Origin: CBDBND01 sp965207985
GTDB lineage: Bacteria > Pseudomonadota > Alphaproteobacteria > Rhodospirillales > Rhodospirillaceae
Direction of reading: 5' to 3'
Length of the DNA stretch: 64,000 nt
Assembly (NCBI GenBank): GCA_965207985.1
Contig: CBDBND010000033.1
Coordinates: 462,164-526,163, forward strand
The stretch's first letter is position 1, and the number at the start of each line of letters is the position of its first letter. The notes beneath the pieces were generated by a model that was not told where the DNA came from, did not search any database, and saw nothing but the letters and a program-made list of their open reading frames with translations. Below, piece by piece: positions 18,886 through 27,496 of the stretch. A program made the position numbers and the translations under genes.

Positions 18886-19177
18886 GTGAGGTGGTCCCAC
18901 TTGTTTGGACAGTCTGACGGCTTATCTAAGGTGTATTCCGCTTTCTGATCATGCCGTCAGAATCCTGTTTATCATATTTGATTTCTGTTGTTGGGCCTGT
19001 GGGGATGTGGGCAAGGCGATAGTCTTGTCCAACATATCCACAGGCTGCCCCGCCGCGTAGGCTTCCTCTGGCGTTTTGCCTCCGAGCGACGAATGGGGCC
19101 GCTCGGTGTTGTAGAACCCGATCCATTCGCCGATGACCCTCTCGGCGTGGAAGCCGTCGGTCAGCTCGTGCAGGTGA
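18886..19177 (-). mobile_element. remnant of a second IS3-family element (OrfB C-terminus)
   Basis: The minus strand encodes an OrfB tail (GEWIGFYNTERPHSSLGGKT, then EEAYAAGQPVDMLD; stop at 18949), different from the IS3 at 46808. The terminal-type sequence TGAGGTGGTCCC follows at 18888. It is joined at about 19177 directly to the next IS3 fragment, producing a chimeric OrfB. Confidence 0.75.
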
Positions 19178-19698
19178 ACTGTTCATCGATCTCACGCATC
19201 AGCGCGAGGTTCATCTCGCTCTCACCCTTGGGCGTGTAATAGAACGACGACCGGGAGATCGACAGCAGCGCACACTGCCTGCTGACCGATAATCCGGGAT
19301 GACCCGGCTCGATCATGCCGCGTCTCACTTCACGCCCCAGGGCTTGAGCTGTCTGGACAAAAAATCGTTGGCCACAGCCAACTCCCCAATCTTGGCATGC
19401 AGTTCCTTCACCTGCGCTTCGTCGATCTCCGGTTGCCGGCGGCCACCACGGGCGAACAGGCCAGGAGCACCATCAAGCAGCGCACGCTTCCATTGATGAA
19501 TCATCGTCGGGTGAACCCCGAACCGGCTGGACAGCTCGGATACGGTCTCTTCGCCCTTCAAGGCTTCAAGGGCTACTTTCGCCTTGAATTCCGGCCAGTG
19601 TTGCTTGCGTTTCGACATCTCTGATCTCCTTCTCTACGAAGACCAGAAGACAACAAAGTGTAGCTTACGTCAGTGTCCGATTCCCGGGGAGTAGCTCA
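19178..19698 (-). mobile_element. IS3-family element, 5' part (terminal repeat, OrfA, start of OrfB)
   Basis: Near-identical to the 46808-48080 element from its left terminal repeat (GGGGAGTAGCTCA read rightward, ending at 19698) through OrfA and about 50 residues of OrfB. It breaks at GAACTGTTC near 19178. It is not simply the missing half of the 8761-9566 copy, because the two fragments overlap by about 55 bp of the element. Confidence 0.88.
19325..19618 (-). CDS. IS3-family transposase OrfA
   Basis: 97 residues with the HTH typical of IS3 OrfA (KAKVALEALKGEETVSELSS, then GVHPTMIHQWKRAL). Differs from the complete copy at 46888 by only a few residues (W for S at position 8, E for A next to it, L for V near position 54). 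Without its OrfB it cannot support transposition alone. Confidence 0.9.
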   Translation of the reverse strand: MSKRKQHWPEFKAKVALEALKGEETVSELSSRFGVHPTMIHQWKRALLDGAPGLFARGGRRQPEIDEAQVKELHAKIGELAVANDFLSRQLKPWGVK

Positions 19699-19699
19699 G

Positions 19700-19958
19700 T
19701 CAGTGAACAGATTATCGTTGACATAATGCTGTTCCAGCTGCACATAATCGTTGATGGGGTCGTCAATATCGATGGTGTAGAAACCGATGCCGCTGGGATC
19801 GAGGCCAATACCATTTTCAAGATCGACCACGCTGATTTGAAGCATGCCTTTCGGCTGGATCATATCCGACGTCCAGGAACCCAGGTTCTCGCCGTCTGAC
19901 CCATCGTAAAGAGTGATTGTAACGGTTCCTGCATTGCTACCATTATTGGTGACAGTAT
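19700..19958 (-). pseudogene. surface-protein gene fragment, inverted
   Basis: The minus strand reads through as TVTNNGSNAGTVTITLYDG, then GENLGSWTSD and FYTIDIDDPIND without stops. This is paralogous to the plus-strand fragment beginning at 19960 (NNGVNAGSVTI, GDMLGSWDSD). The two head-away pieces indicate an inversion breakpoint near 19959. Confidence 0.6.
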
Positions 19959-19959
19959 T

Positions 19960-20382
19960 GCATTACCTGATGGAGCTTTTGGTACGTTGCCCGCCTTCTC
20001 TCGTGGCGGTCTAAGGACCGAATTGAACATGGCTCAGTCCAGCGCTGGCGATGGTGGCACCCGCTATCAATCTTGGGTGCGTATCCATAACAACGGCGTA
20101 AACGCTGGCTCGGTTACGATCCATGTTATTGACGCCGAGACCGGCGACATGCTCGGCTCATGGGACTCAGACGATATCCCGGCTGGTGGTGCGATCCAAG
20201 TGTCAGCTGAGAATCTGGAAGACCACCTCGGTTACACCCCGGTGAGCGGCGAACAATACAACTTGATTGTTGAAGGTGGAATCAACGGTTACGTTCAGCA
20301 CGTTATGTGGAACGCGGTTGACGGGTTGTTCTCTGACCTCTCCGGCTTCCGTGCTGGTGGCGGTCTGAACACGGCCCCGTAA
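19960..20382 (+). pseudogene. surface-protein gene, C-terminal fragment
   Basis: Open from the breakpoint (ALPDGAFGTLPAFSRGGLRT) to the stop at 20380. Contains an immunoglobulin-like beta-rich module (SWVRIHNNGVNAGSVTIHV, then GGAIQVSAENLED) of a kind repeated in large secreted proteins of alphaproteobacteria, where it often follows InlB-type repeats. No usable start codon or signal peptide; a related piece is at 41345. Immediately downstream is an IS5 copy at a TAA target. Confidence 0.6.
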
Positions 20383-20405
20383 GCCGAAACCAACCTTTTC
20401 TCTAA

Positions 20406-21073
20406 GAGTCTGGCCGGAAAAGAATCGTTTATTTTCATAACCTTGCTAGTCTACGGATGAAGACTTGGATGCTGGCGATCAGGAGCCAGGCAAGGGCGCT
20501 CTCGACGGTCGCCTTGAAGTCCTTCGCAAGGCGGCGGCTGCGCCCGAACCATGCGAAGGTGCGTTCGACCACCCAACGGCGCGGCAGCGCAACGAAGCCG
20601 TCCGCCTTGTCGTTGCGCCTGACGATCTCCAGCGCCCAGTCGCCGATCTTCTTCAGCGCCCCGGCCAGCTTAGGGCCGGCGTAAGCGCCGTCGGCGAAGA
20701 TATGGCCGACCCCGGGAAACCACGCCCCCACCTCGGCGAGCAGCGACGGCGCACCGTCGCGATCCTGGATGTCAGCCTCGTGGACCACGGCACCGAGCAA
20801 CCGCCCGCCAGTGTCCACCACGATATGGCGCTTGCGGCCCATCACCTTCTTACCCGCGTCAAACCCGCGCGGACCTCCGCTTTCCGTGGTCTTCACCGAC
20901 TGGCTGTCGATCACCCCGGCAGTCGCGGCAGCGGCCCGCCCCTCGGCCTCGCGGGTGCGCGCCAGAAGCGCCCGGTTGACCTCCTGCCACGTCCCGTCGT
21001 CGCGCCACTTGTAGAAATAGTACTGAACCGAGCTGCGCGGCGGAAACTCGCCGGGCAGCATGCGCCACTGGCA
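20406..21073 (-). mobile_element. IS5-family (IS1031-type) element, truncated
   Basis: Near-identical to 28830-29760 from the terminal repeat GAGTCTGGCCGGAAAAGAAT through the transposase C-terminal two thirds (pseudogene frame 20435-21073: IDSQSVKTTESGG, ADGAYAGPKL, RRWVVERTFAWFGRSRRLAKD). Homology stops at CCACTGGCA (21073), where a different transposase shard is fused in frame, giving a chimeric frame that is not a functional gene. Confidence 0.92.
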
Positions 21074-21149
21074 CCTGACCGGGATATAGGTGATGTCGGC
21101 GCACCAGACTTGGTTCGGCCGCTCGATCGTCAGGCCCTTGAGCCGGTAT
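21074..21149 (-). pseudogene. IS3-family OrfB shard
   Basis: About 25 codons read RYRLKGLTIERPNQVWCADI and TYIPV, the conserved strand before the first catalytic Asp of IS3 OrfB. Sandwiched between IS5 and IS630 fragments. Confidence 0.7.
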
Positions 21150-21335
21150 CTGCCGCAGTACTCACCCGATCTGAACCCGATCGAAATGGCGTTCTCCAAG
21201 CTGAAAGCCCATCTTCGCAGGATCGGAGCCAGAACCTTCACCGAAGTCTTTGCTGCAATCGGAGAAATCTGCGACATGTTCGATCCCGATGAGTGCCAGA
21301 ATTATTTCAAAGCCGCCGGCTATGATTCACGGTAA
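21150..21335 (+). pseudogene. IS630-family transposase C-terminal shard
   Basis: Reads LPQYSPDLNPIEMAFSKLKA and on to a CQNYFKAAGYDSR end: the last catalytic block (YSPDLNPIE) and tail of IS630/Tc1-type transposases. The upstream two thirds are absent. Confidence 0.82.
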
Positions 21336-21378
21336 AACCGAATGGCTATAAGTTGGCGATAGGCACCAATGATGGGGG

Positions 21379-22119
21379 ATGGCACGAAACGTGTTGTCGG
21401 ATTTCTCGGAATTCGTGATATACGCGGACGAGAGCGGCGATCACGGGCTGGTCGCGATAGATTCGCAATACCTGGTGTTCGCGCTGGTGTTCTGCGCGAT
21501 GCGCAAGGCTGACTACATCGCAGGCGTCGTTCCCGCCGTTCAGCGTTTCAAGTTCGACCTCTGGGGCCACGACGCGGTCGTCCTTCATGAACACGACATC
21601 CGCAAGAGCAAGGGACCGTTTGCGATCCTGCTAACCGACAGGGAGTTGCGCGAACGGTTTTATGGCGATCTGAACCGCCTGGTCCAAGCGGCGCCCATGA
21701 CGATATTCGCCGCCGTCATCAACAAGGGCGGCCTTCGAACGAGATATGCCGACACCCGAAATCCCTACCAGCTCGCACTGCATTTCTGCATGGAGAGGCT
21801 GCACGCCATGTTGAGCGACGAGGGGCAGCACGGCAGGACTGTCCACGTAATCTTCGAGAGCCGAGGCCGGAATGAGGACCGGGAGCTTGAACTCGAGTTT
21901 CGCCGGATCGCCGCCAACGACAGCGCCACTGGCCGAGAGGACTTCGGACTATTCGACTTCCAGCCGGTGTTCGTACCGAAGGCAGCGAATTCCGTCGGCC
22001 TGCAACTCGCAGACCTGACGGCCCGGCCCATTGCGTTGTCGTATCTGCGCCCGGAACAGCCCAACCGGGCGTTCGAGATCGTCCGGCCCAAGATCGGTGG
22101 ATTGGCTCAACTGCCGTGA
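21379..22119 (+). CDS. DUF3800 domain protein (putative RNase H-like nuclease)
   Basis: 246 residues. The N-terminal YADESGDHG motif (about residue 14) and the later DESG-fold acidic residues, with QLADLTA near the C-terminus, are the signature of DUF3800. The family has an RNase H-like fold and is frequent in accessory and defence regions; its activity is unproven. The gene is intact though surrounded by IS debris. Start ATG 21379 follows GGGGGATGG-type purines. Confidence 0.85.
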   Translation: MARNVLSDFSEFVIYADESGDHGLVAIDSQYLVFALVFCAMRKADYIAGVVPAVQRFKFDLWGHDAVVLHEHDIRKSKGPFAILLTDRELRERFYGDLNRLVQAAPMTIFAAVINKGGLRTRYADTRNPYQLALHFCMERLHAMLSDEGQHGRTVHVIFESRGRNEDRELELEFRRIAANDSATGREDFGLFDFQPVFVPKAANSVGLQLADLTARPIALSYLRPEQPNRAFEIVRPKIGGLAQLP

Positions 22120-22473
22120 GCGCGCGATGCGGGAAAAACAAAAGGGCCCCGGAAGCTCCAGGACCCATCTGTCGACCGGGAAATTCCCAATCCTTAATTC
22201 TACATATAGGCGCCGGCCGCTACGCCCGCAAGCGAATTCCCCTAATTCCCAGATAAGGTTTTGGCTGAGTCGGATAAATCGCGCACACTGCGGGTGAAAG
22301 TGGCAATATTGCCGTTGAGAATCGGTAAAATCCTTGCTCCGGTCGGCGCTGGCACGCGCAAGAGGACACCAAGCGGATGGCCTTTTCCGCGGCCCGTCCG
22401 AACGTACGCGTTCGGCGCTCGGGGAATATTAGACCTCGGCAGATTTTGTGACGTTCTCTCAAATATCAGTTTC
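22120..22473. other. 354-nt stretch with no recognisable gene
   Basis: Open frames here are short and lack family resemblance on either strand. Likely decayed or intergenic sequence between mobile fragments. Confidence 0.45.
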
Positions 22474-22692
22474 TTAAGCCGTTGATGTTGCCCGCCCTTG
22501 TTTCTTTTCATCCTCAGCGATCTGGGCCAGTTGGTAGCCGAGGTGCTTGGCTCGCCGGGCCATGTGCGCGAATGTGCGGTTGAGACGGCGTTGCTCATAG
22601 ACGTCTACACCCTGTTCCACATGTTCTTCGCCAAGCGTTAAGCGGATAACCTTCTCCAGGACTTGCCCGAAGCCTGTCCCCCGACTACCCAA
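22474..22692 (-). pseudogene. possible transposase C-terminal remnant
   Basis: 72 codons ending in YEQRRLNRTFAHMARRAKHL GYQ-like sequence (VDVYEQRRLNRTFAHMARR, then LGYQLAQI). The Tyr-Glu-x-x-Arg and RRAxxLGxxL pattern recalls the tails of several transposases, but I cannot place the family. Confidence 0.35.
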
Positions 22693-23094
22693 CGCTTATC
22701 AGTGCTCGAGCACGGTTCAGCCATGACCTTAGGGACCGGTGCGGACGCTGGCCAATTGGTGGAACTTAATGCAAGCGCGGTGGTGAAATCAGCCACCGTG
22801 GAAGTCATGCATCCTGCCTTCGAAGATAACGCTTTTGAAAGCATTACCTTGGGAAGTGGGACCGGTGCGATGACCGTCTTAGCGTCTTCCGATGATGAGG
22901 ACGCCAAGGTAGTCGAGGACGGTAAAGCTACATTCTCTATAAGTGAAGGCAGTTTCATGCCTCGTCCGGCGCCTGGCATGCAAGCACCTATGGGAATGCC
23001 TATAAGCATTAAATTCGATGGAAGGAATCGCATAGATGGCTGGTCTCCCAGCCGTTCTCCCGGTTTGCATCACGAATGCCGGCGGATAGGGTAA
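22693..23094 (+). pseudogene. fragment of an unrecognised, probably exported beta-rich protein
   Basis: Open frame with regular hydrophobic/Gly-Ser-rich character (MTLGTGADAGQLVELNAS, then TLGSGTGAMTVLASSDDED). No plausible native start or signal peptide; the left side abuts the preceding remnant. May belong to the same class of surface proteins as 19960-20382. Confidence 0.4.
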
Positions 23095-23116
23095 GTTGTC
23101 AACGGCGGTTGCGCCA

Positions 23117-24022
23117 TCAGCCCTTGCCTTTGGTTTTGGTCTTGTTGGGCTGGGCGTGTTTCTCAATGAATTCGATGATCATGCCCGCGATGTCTTTGTT
23201 GGTGGCCCCTTCAATCCCTTCCAAACCGGGTGAGGAATTCACTTCCATCACCACTGGCCCGTGATTGGACCGCAGCATGTCGACACCGCAGACGTTGAGC
23301 CCCAAGGCCCTGGCCGAACGCACGGCTGTGGACCGCTCCTCCGGTGTGATCTTTATGGTTGTCGCGGAACCACCCCGGTGCAGGTTGGAGCGGAAGTCAT
23401 CCGGCGCTCCGGTGCGTTGCATGGCCGCCACCACTTTGTCACCGATAACAAGGGCACGGATATCCGTACCGCCGGCCTCTTTGATGAATTCCTGAACGAG
23501 AATGTTGGCATTGAGCCCGCCGAATGCTTCGATCATGCTTTTGGCAGAAGATTGGGTTTCGCCTAAGACCACACCAATGCCTTGTGTGCCTTCCAAAAGC
23601 TTGATGACACAAGGTGCGCCACCCACGATATCGATTAAATCCTCCGGTGCTCCGGTTTTGTGGGCGAAGGCTGTCACCGGCAAACCGATGCCTCTTCTTG
23701 ATAGAAGCTGCATGCTGCGCAGCTTGTCCCGGGACCGGCCGATGGCGACGGACTCGTTGAGAGGATAGACCCCCATCATTTCGAACTGCCTCAACACGGC
23801 GAGACCGTAAAAAGTGATGGACGCGCCGATGCGCGGGATGACCGCATCCACGCCCGTTATTTTTTCGCCCCCATACCGGACCTCAGGCCGGTGAGAGGCA
23901 ATGTTCATATAACAGCGCAGGGTGTTGATGATTTCGATATCGTGACCGCGTTCCTCCGCCGCCTCGACCAGACGTTTGTGGGAATAGAGGTCGGGGTTCC
24001 GGGCCAGCATGACCAGTTTCAT
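23117..24022 (-). CDS. rimK: RimK-family alpha-L-glutamate ligase
   Basis: 301 residues from ATG 24022, the length of E. coli RimK; this start has AAGGAG 9 nt upstream, whereas the longer frame lacks a site. ATP-grasp ligase: RSRDKLRSMQLLSRRGIGLP, EGTQGIGVVLGE (ATP loop), FIKEAGGTDIRALVIG and the metal-binding VMEVNSSPGLEGIE. RimK adds glutamates to the C-terminus of ribosomal protein S6. It ends in a lysine-rich PNKTKTKGKG tail. Last gene of an operon with the solute-binding protein and rimB. A second copy of the tail survives at 32008. Confidence 0.92.
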   Translation of the reverse strand: MKLVMLARNPDLYSHKRLVEAAEERGHDIEIINTLRCYMNIASHRPEVRYGGEKITGVDAVIPRIGASITFYGLAVLRQFEMMGVYPLNESVAIGRSRDKLRSMQLLSRRGIGLPVTAFAHKTGAPEDLIDIVGGAPCVIKLLEGTQGIGVVLGETQSSAKSMIEAFGGLNANILVQEFIKEAGGTDIRALVIGDKVVAAMQRTGAPDDFRSNLHRGGSATTIKITPEERSTAVRSARALGLNVCGVDMLRSNHGPVVMEVNSSPGLEGIEGATNKDIAGMIIEFIEKHAQPNKTKTKGKG

Positions 24023-24114
24023 GGGGGCGTCTCCTTGACTCTTGGGGCGGCCTGTGCCGGTTAAAATTTCAGCTTGGTTCAAAGCGCTATATAGCGCTCT
24101 TCCTTCTTACTGTC

Positions 24115-24612
24115 TCACGTTTTTCTCATGACGAACGATCGGCCCGGGTCCACCACATAACGCCGGCGGATGGCCTGACGGCCGAGCAACATGCGAAAGC
24201 CCATCTCATCCCGATTGGTGAGGGTCAATTCGATGGGCCATTGCTTTTCGCCAAGCCACACTGTCGCGCGGATGACATAGCGTTCCGTGGATTTGCCACC
24301 GGAGTCCGTCACCGTCCGCTTGTCCACCACCAAGGCCGTACATTCAATTTCCGGCTTGCGGCGGCGCTGCAAAGGGTGAACATAAAACTTGACGTACTGC
24401 GCGTTGTCTTGTGTGAACGGCCTGATCCGGAAGGCGTGGAGGGACGAGGTTCGAGCGCCCGTATCCACCTTCACCGTGATCTGGTCGATGCCCAGGTCGG
24501 GCAAGCCCACCCATTCGCGCCAGCCGATTACAGTCTTGCCGCTGTATTTTGATTTTGAGCGTTTTTTAACGGCGCGCTTCTTAACGGACCGTTTCTTAAG
24601 TGGATGAGCCAC
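24115..24612 (-). CDS. rimB: RimB-like retropepsin-fold protease (ATP-dependent zinc protease family)
   Basis: 165 residues, very basic N-terminus, then WREWVGLPDLG and the aspartic-protease signature VKVDTGARTSSLHA, followed by RMLLGRQAIRRRYVVDPGRS. This is the PF05618 (DUF785) family, called RimB in Pseudomonas where it acts with RimK on poly-glutamated ribosomal protein. Adjacent in the same operon 92 nt upstream of rimK. Confidence 0.9.
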   Translation of the reverse strand: MAHPLKKRSVKKRAVKKRSKSKYSGKTVIGWREWVGLPDLGIDQITVKVDTGARTSSLHAFRIRPFTQDNAQYVKFYVHPLQRRRKPEIECTALVVDKRTVTDSGGKSTERYVIRATVWLGEKQWPIELTLTNRDEMGFRMLLGRQAIRRRYVVDPGRSFVMRKT

Positions 24613-24614
24613 GC

Positions 24615-26210
24615 TTACCGGATCCGCGCCAGGCGGAACTGGGGCTGATTGTCGGGCTGGATGGGAAGGCTCAAAGACTCTTTCATGGTCCAGGCCAGCC
24701 GCTGATGATGCAGGGGAATGTACACCTGTGACTCTTTGAGCCGCATCCAGGCGTCGTTGATCATGCGGTCCCGTTTGTTCAAGTCCGTTTCCACCGCCAT
24801 GCCGTCGATCAAATCAAACAGCACCGGATCATTGAGGCCCGTGCGGTTCCACGCCCGGTTGGGCATGGCGAGAAAGTCCAGATGGTAGTGACTGTCCATG
24901 GTGCCGGAGCCCCACCCCAAAAGGTAAAAGTCCGTCGTATCGTTTTGGATCTTGGGGAAATGGAGAGTCTTGGACTTGGCGTCGAGACGCACCCGCACGC
25001 CGATGCGCGCCAGCATGCCGACCACCGCCTGACAGATGGCTTCGTCGTTGTGGTAACGGTCGTTGGGGCAGTCAAGGGTAACGGAAAACCCATCCGGATA
25101 ACCGGCTTCGGTGAGTAACGCACGGGCCCGCTCGGAATCGAACGGAGGCATAGCATTGATCTCTTCCGTGTAACCATGAACTCCCGGCGGCAGGAGCATT
25201 CCGGCCGGTTCCGCCATGTTTCTCATGATGCGTGCGACGATGGCCTCCCGGTTGATGGCCATGTTCATGGCCTGCCGCACACGAATGTCGGCAAAGGGAT
25301 TGCGGCCCTTGATGTCAGACGAAGCAAGTTCTGCAACGCCGACGTTCATGCCGATAAAAATGGACCGGACTTCCGGTGTGGACTGGACTTTGAGGCCCGA
25401 CGTGCGGCGTACCCGGTTGAGGTCCTGCACCGGAGTGTCGAGCACGAAATCCAGTTCACCTGACAACAGTGCGGCGACCCGGGTGGCCGCGTTTGACACC
25501 GGAGTGTGAATGATACGATCCACATTGTGCGGGTTGTCTGCGTTCAATCCCCACCAGGACTCGTTTTTGGAAATCATCGTGCGCACTTCGGGCTCACGCA
25601 AATCCAGCACAAAAGGTCCCGTGCCGTTGGTATGCCGCACGGCATAAGTCTCCTGGCCGGAGGCGGTATCCTGCGGTTCGGTGACACCGTGCTCTTCCGC
25701 CCAGCCGCGGGACATGATGTAGATGTCCGTCACCTGCTGCGGCAGGATCGGGTTGGGACCGGTCGTGGCGATGCGCACCGTGTGTCCATCGACGGCGCTC
25801 ACCTCCCGCACCGTGCCGATGATTTCTTTCATATCGGAAGAAGGATTGAGCGCCCGTTGAAAACTGAACACAACGTCGGCGGCGGTCAACGGACGGCCGT
25901 CGTGAAAGGTGATCCCTCGGCGCAACTGAAATTCCCAGACGGTGGGATCGTCCGTTAAATCCCAGGACAGGGCGAGCCCCGGCTCCAAAGCCATGGTCTG
26001 GGACCTGAGCACCAGGGATTCATAGATCTGTTTGTTGACCGCTAGGGTCATGCCCTCGTTCTGGGCATGGGGGTCCATGGTCATGGCATCACCCTGGGAA
26101 GACCAGCGAATGAGGTTTTCCGCAACGGCTGTAGAGACGCTAGACGCAACAAACATAAGGGCAAGGGCAAAACGACGCATATAACGGCTCAAGGGTTGTG
26201 AACGGTTCAT
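24615..26210 (-). CDS. ABC-type peptide/nickel solute-binding protein (family 5)
   Basis: About 531 residues. ATG 26210 gives MNRSQPLSRYMRRFALALMF followed by a hydrophobic core and AxA site near VAENL; a longer frame upstream is not needed. Family 5 binding-protein features: the LIRWSSQGDAMTMDPHAQNE start, TFHDGRPLTAADVVFSFQRAL (hallmark) and a long lobe with ALLSGELDFV. No permease or ATPase gene is next to it. The stop lies 2 nt before rimB, so it is translationally linked to rimB-rimK. Confidence 0.9.
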   Translation of the reverse strand: MNRSQPLSRYMRRFALALMFVASSVSTAVAENLIRWSSQGDAMTMDPHAQNEGMTLAVNKQIYESLVLRSQTMALEPGLALSWDLTDDPTVWEFQLRRGITFHDGRPLTAADVVFSFQRALNPSSDMKEIIGTVREVSAVDGHTVRIATTGPNPILPQQVTDIYIMSRGWAEEHGVTEPQDTASGQETYAVRHTNGTGPFVLDLREPEVRTMISKNESWWGLNADNPHNVDRIIHTPVSNAATRVAALLSGELDFVLDTPVQDLNRVRRTSGLKVQSTPEVRSIFIGMNVGVAELASSDIKGRNPFADIRVRQAMNMAINREAIVARIMRNMAEPAGMLLPPGVHGYTEEINAMPPFDSERARALLTEAGYPDGFSVTLDCPNDRYHNDEAICQAVVGMLARIGVRVRLDAKSKTLHFPKIQNDTTDFYLLGWGSGTMDSHYHLDFLAMPNRAWNRTGLNDPVLFDLIDGMAVETDLNKRDRMINDAWMRLKESQVYIPLHHQRLAWTMKESLSLPIQPDNQPQFRLARIR

Positions 26211-26394
26211 CTGGTGTCGGCTAGGAGGCCTGCCCGAGTCAAGACGAGACCTGGCACGGGTCTTGCGACCACCGTAGGGCACGCTCACAGCATTTTCCAC
26301 TATTCATGGTGCATATCCAGCAGCTACGAAGAAACTCCGGTATTCGTCCGGAGATCCTATGAGGGTGAGTCGGGAGACCGGCGCTACGGTGCCG

Positions 26395-26474
26395 TCTCGC
26401 CAACCTGTTGCGAACTCTTCGACCCAAACGAATGCTGGAACTACCTCAAAGACACTGGCTACGTTGCAGATTAG
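26395..26474 (+). pseudogene. IS630-family transposase C-terminal shard
   Basis: The last codons read CCELFDPNECWNYLKDTGYV, paralogous to the 21150-21335 shard end (MFDPDECQNYFKAAGY). It ends beside the 3' exon of the interrupted symporter gene and probably caused its truncation. Confidence 0.7.
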
Positions 26475-26476
26475 CC

Positions 26477-27494
26477 GCCCGATGTTCTAGCCGCCACTTT
26501 GAGGTTGTGATGTCGGGTAGGACACTGGCGCGCACACCCTTAGGCGGAGGGTTTTCAACCCCGCCCTTTCGGTTGCGAGGTGGGGTTCACAGTTCCGCCA
26601 TAGGCCACGTTTCCAGCGTCCCCCCTAAAATTCCGTACGTCCGGTTTTCCCGGGTACGGCTTCAAGCATCAGGCACCCATGACGAGTTCGGTACGTGGCC
26701 TTCCGCTGAACACCTGACGCTTAAGGCTGACCCGGCCATGCCCGTAAGCCGTCCTGCGTTTGCCACGTCCTTCGGCCGAGCCGAAGACCCCGATTTGCGG
26801 ACGGTTACTGCGCACCGCCTGCGTCAGCGCTTCCATCTCGGCCACCTGAGCCCTGAGGCCCTCGCTCGGGGCGGGTTATGTTGTCCCACCCGTCAACGCT
26901 TAGTCGGCCTCATCCACCAGTCAGGAGAACTCCACATCCTTTCCCTTTTCCGGTTATGGATACGGTCCTTGACATTCAAGGGTCACATCATCCTGTCTGT
27001 TCTCCTCACCTTCCGGACTTTCACTGCTGAACCTTCCCGGATTGCCACCGTCTATACGTCGGGGGACCCGATGCGTGCACCTCAGTTCTTCCGCACCGGC
27101 TCTGGCCATCGGGTCGCCACGACACCCTTGGCGTCCACCATTTTTTTCCCGCCAGTCAGCTTCCAGGCGGGGCCATTGTTTCGCCGCTTCAGACAAACGT
27201 TCGCTTTCGCTGCGGCCCTCCGGTTTGCTCGCCACCCTAGCTGACCTGAACCGGGACGGCGCTGTGTCCTTCCCAGCCCATGATGGCTTCTACATCCCAG
27301 CTCGCTGGCCTCGGGTCGCCCCGGGACCAGTGGGATATGCTACGGCGCCAAACTGAGAATTGCGCCGGCGGGACTTGCACCCGCTGGTTCAGCAGCTAGT
27401 CTCGCTGCACCGTGATGTCCATGGCTCTCTCCATGGCCAGGAGAAAGATACCCATGCCACCGATTAACCCGCCAACGGTTTGGAAGTTCTGCAT
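26477..27494 (-). pseudogene. Na/Pi-cotransporter-like gene start, interrupted by a group II intron and truncated
   Basis: 5' exon 27494-27411: 28 codons, MQNFQTVGGLIGGMGIFLLA then MERAMDIT, the first helix of NptA/PhoU-type Na/Pi symporters. 3' exon from 26509 resumes in frame as HNLKVAA, matching the usual GLKVAAG step, then is cut by an IS630 shard. The ATG lies 2 nt after the stop of the dicarboxylate symporter, so the two genes formed an operon. Confidence 0.6.
26510..27410 (-). mobile_element. ORF-less group II intron (about 901 nt)
   Basis: On the minus strand, 5' end GTGCAGCGAGACT, then GCGGGTGCAAGTCCCGCC near the start, a typical domain I element. Near the 3' end domain V is clear: AAGCCGTACCCGG, GAAA, CCGGACGTACGGAA. 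A domain VI-like stem GGACGCTGG/CCAGTGTCC follows, closing into CTACCCGACAT. Between them no reverse-transcriptase frame is visible, so the intron would need a maturase in trans. Flanking exons rejoin a symporter frame exactly. Several long frames on the opposite strand are spurious. Confidence 0.65.
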
Positions 27495-27496
27495 AG

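Noticed and set aside
8761..19698. The two IS3 fragments as one element split by an inversion
   Set aside because: They are on the same strand and share about 55 bp of overlapping element sequence, so they derive from separate copies.
20435..21277. 280-codon frame read as one transposase
   Set aside because: Its first third comes from IS630/IS3 shards fused to an IS5 transposase, so it is a chimera and not a gene.
20465..21292. Long plus-strand frame opposite the IS5 transposase
   Set aside because: Shadow frame; the same frame recurs opposite every IS5 copy.
26408..27244. Long plus-strand open frame of 278 codons
   Set aside because: It is antisense to the group II intron; its low-quality composition and overlap with domain V indicate a spurious frame.
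27361..27420. tRNA-like GGTTC...GTGCAAGTCCCGCC segment
   Set aside because: It folds as part of the intron's domain I on the minus strand; no cloverleaf with a proper anticodon stem was found, and no tRNA or rRNA was seen in the window.
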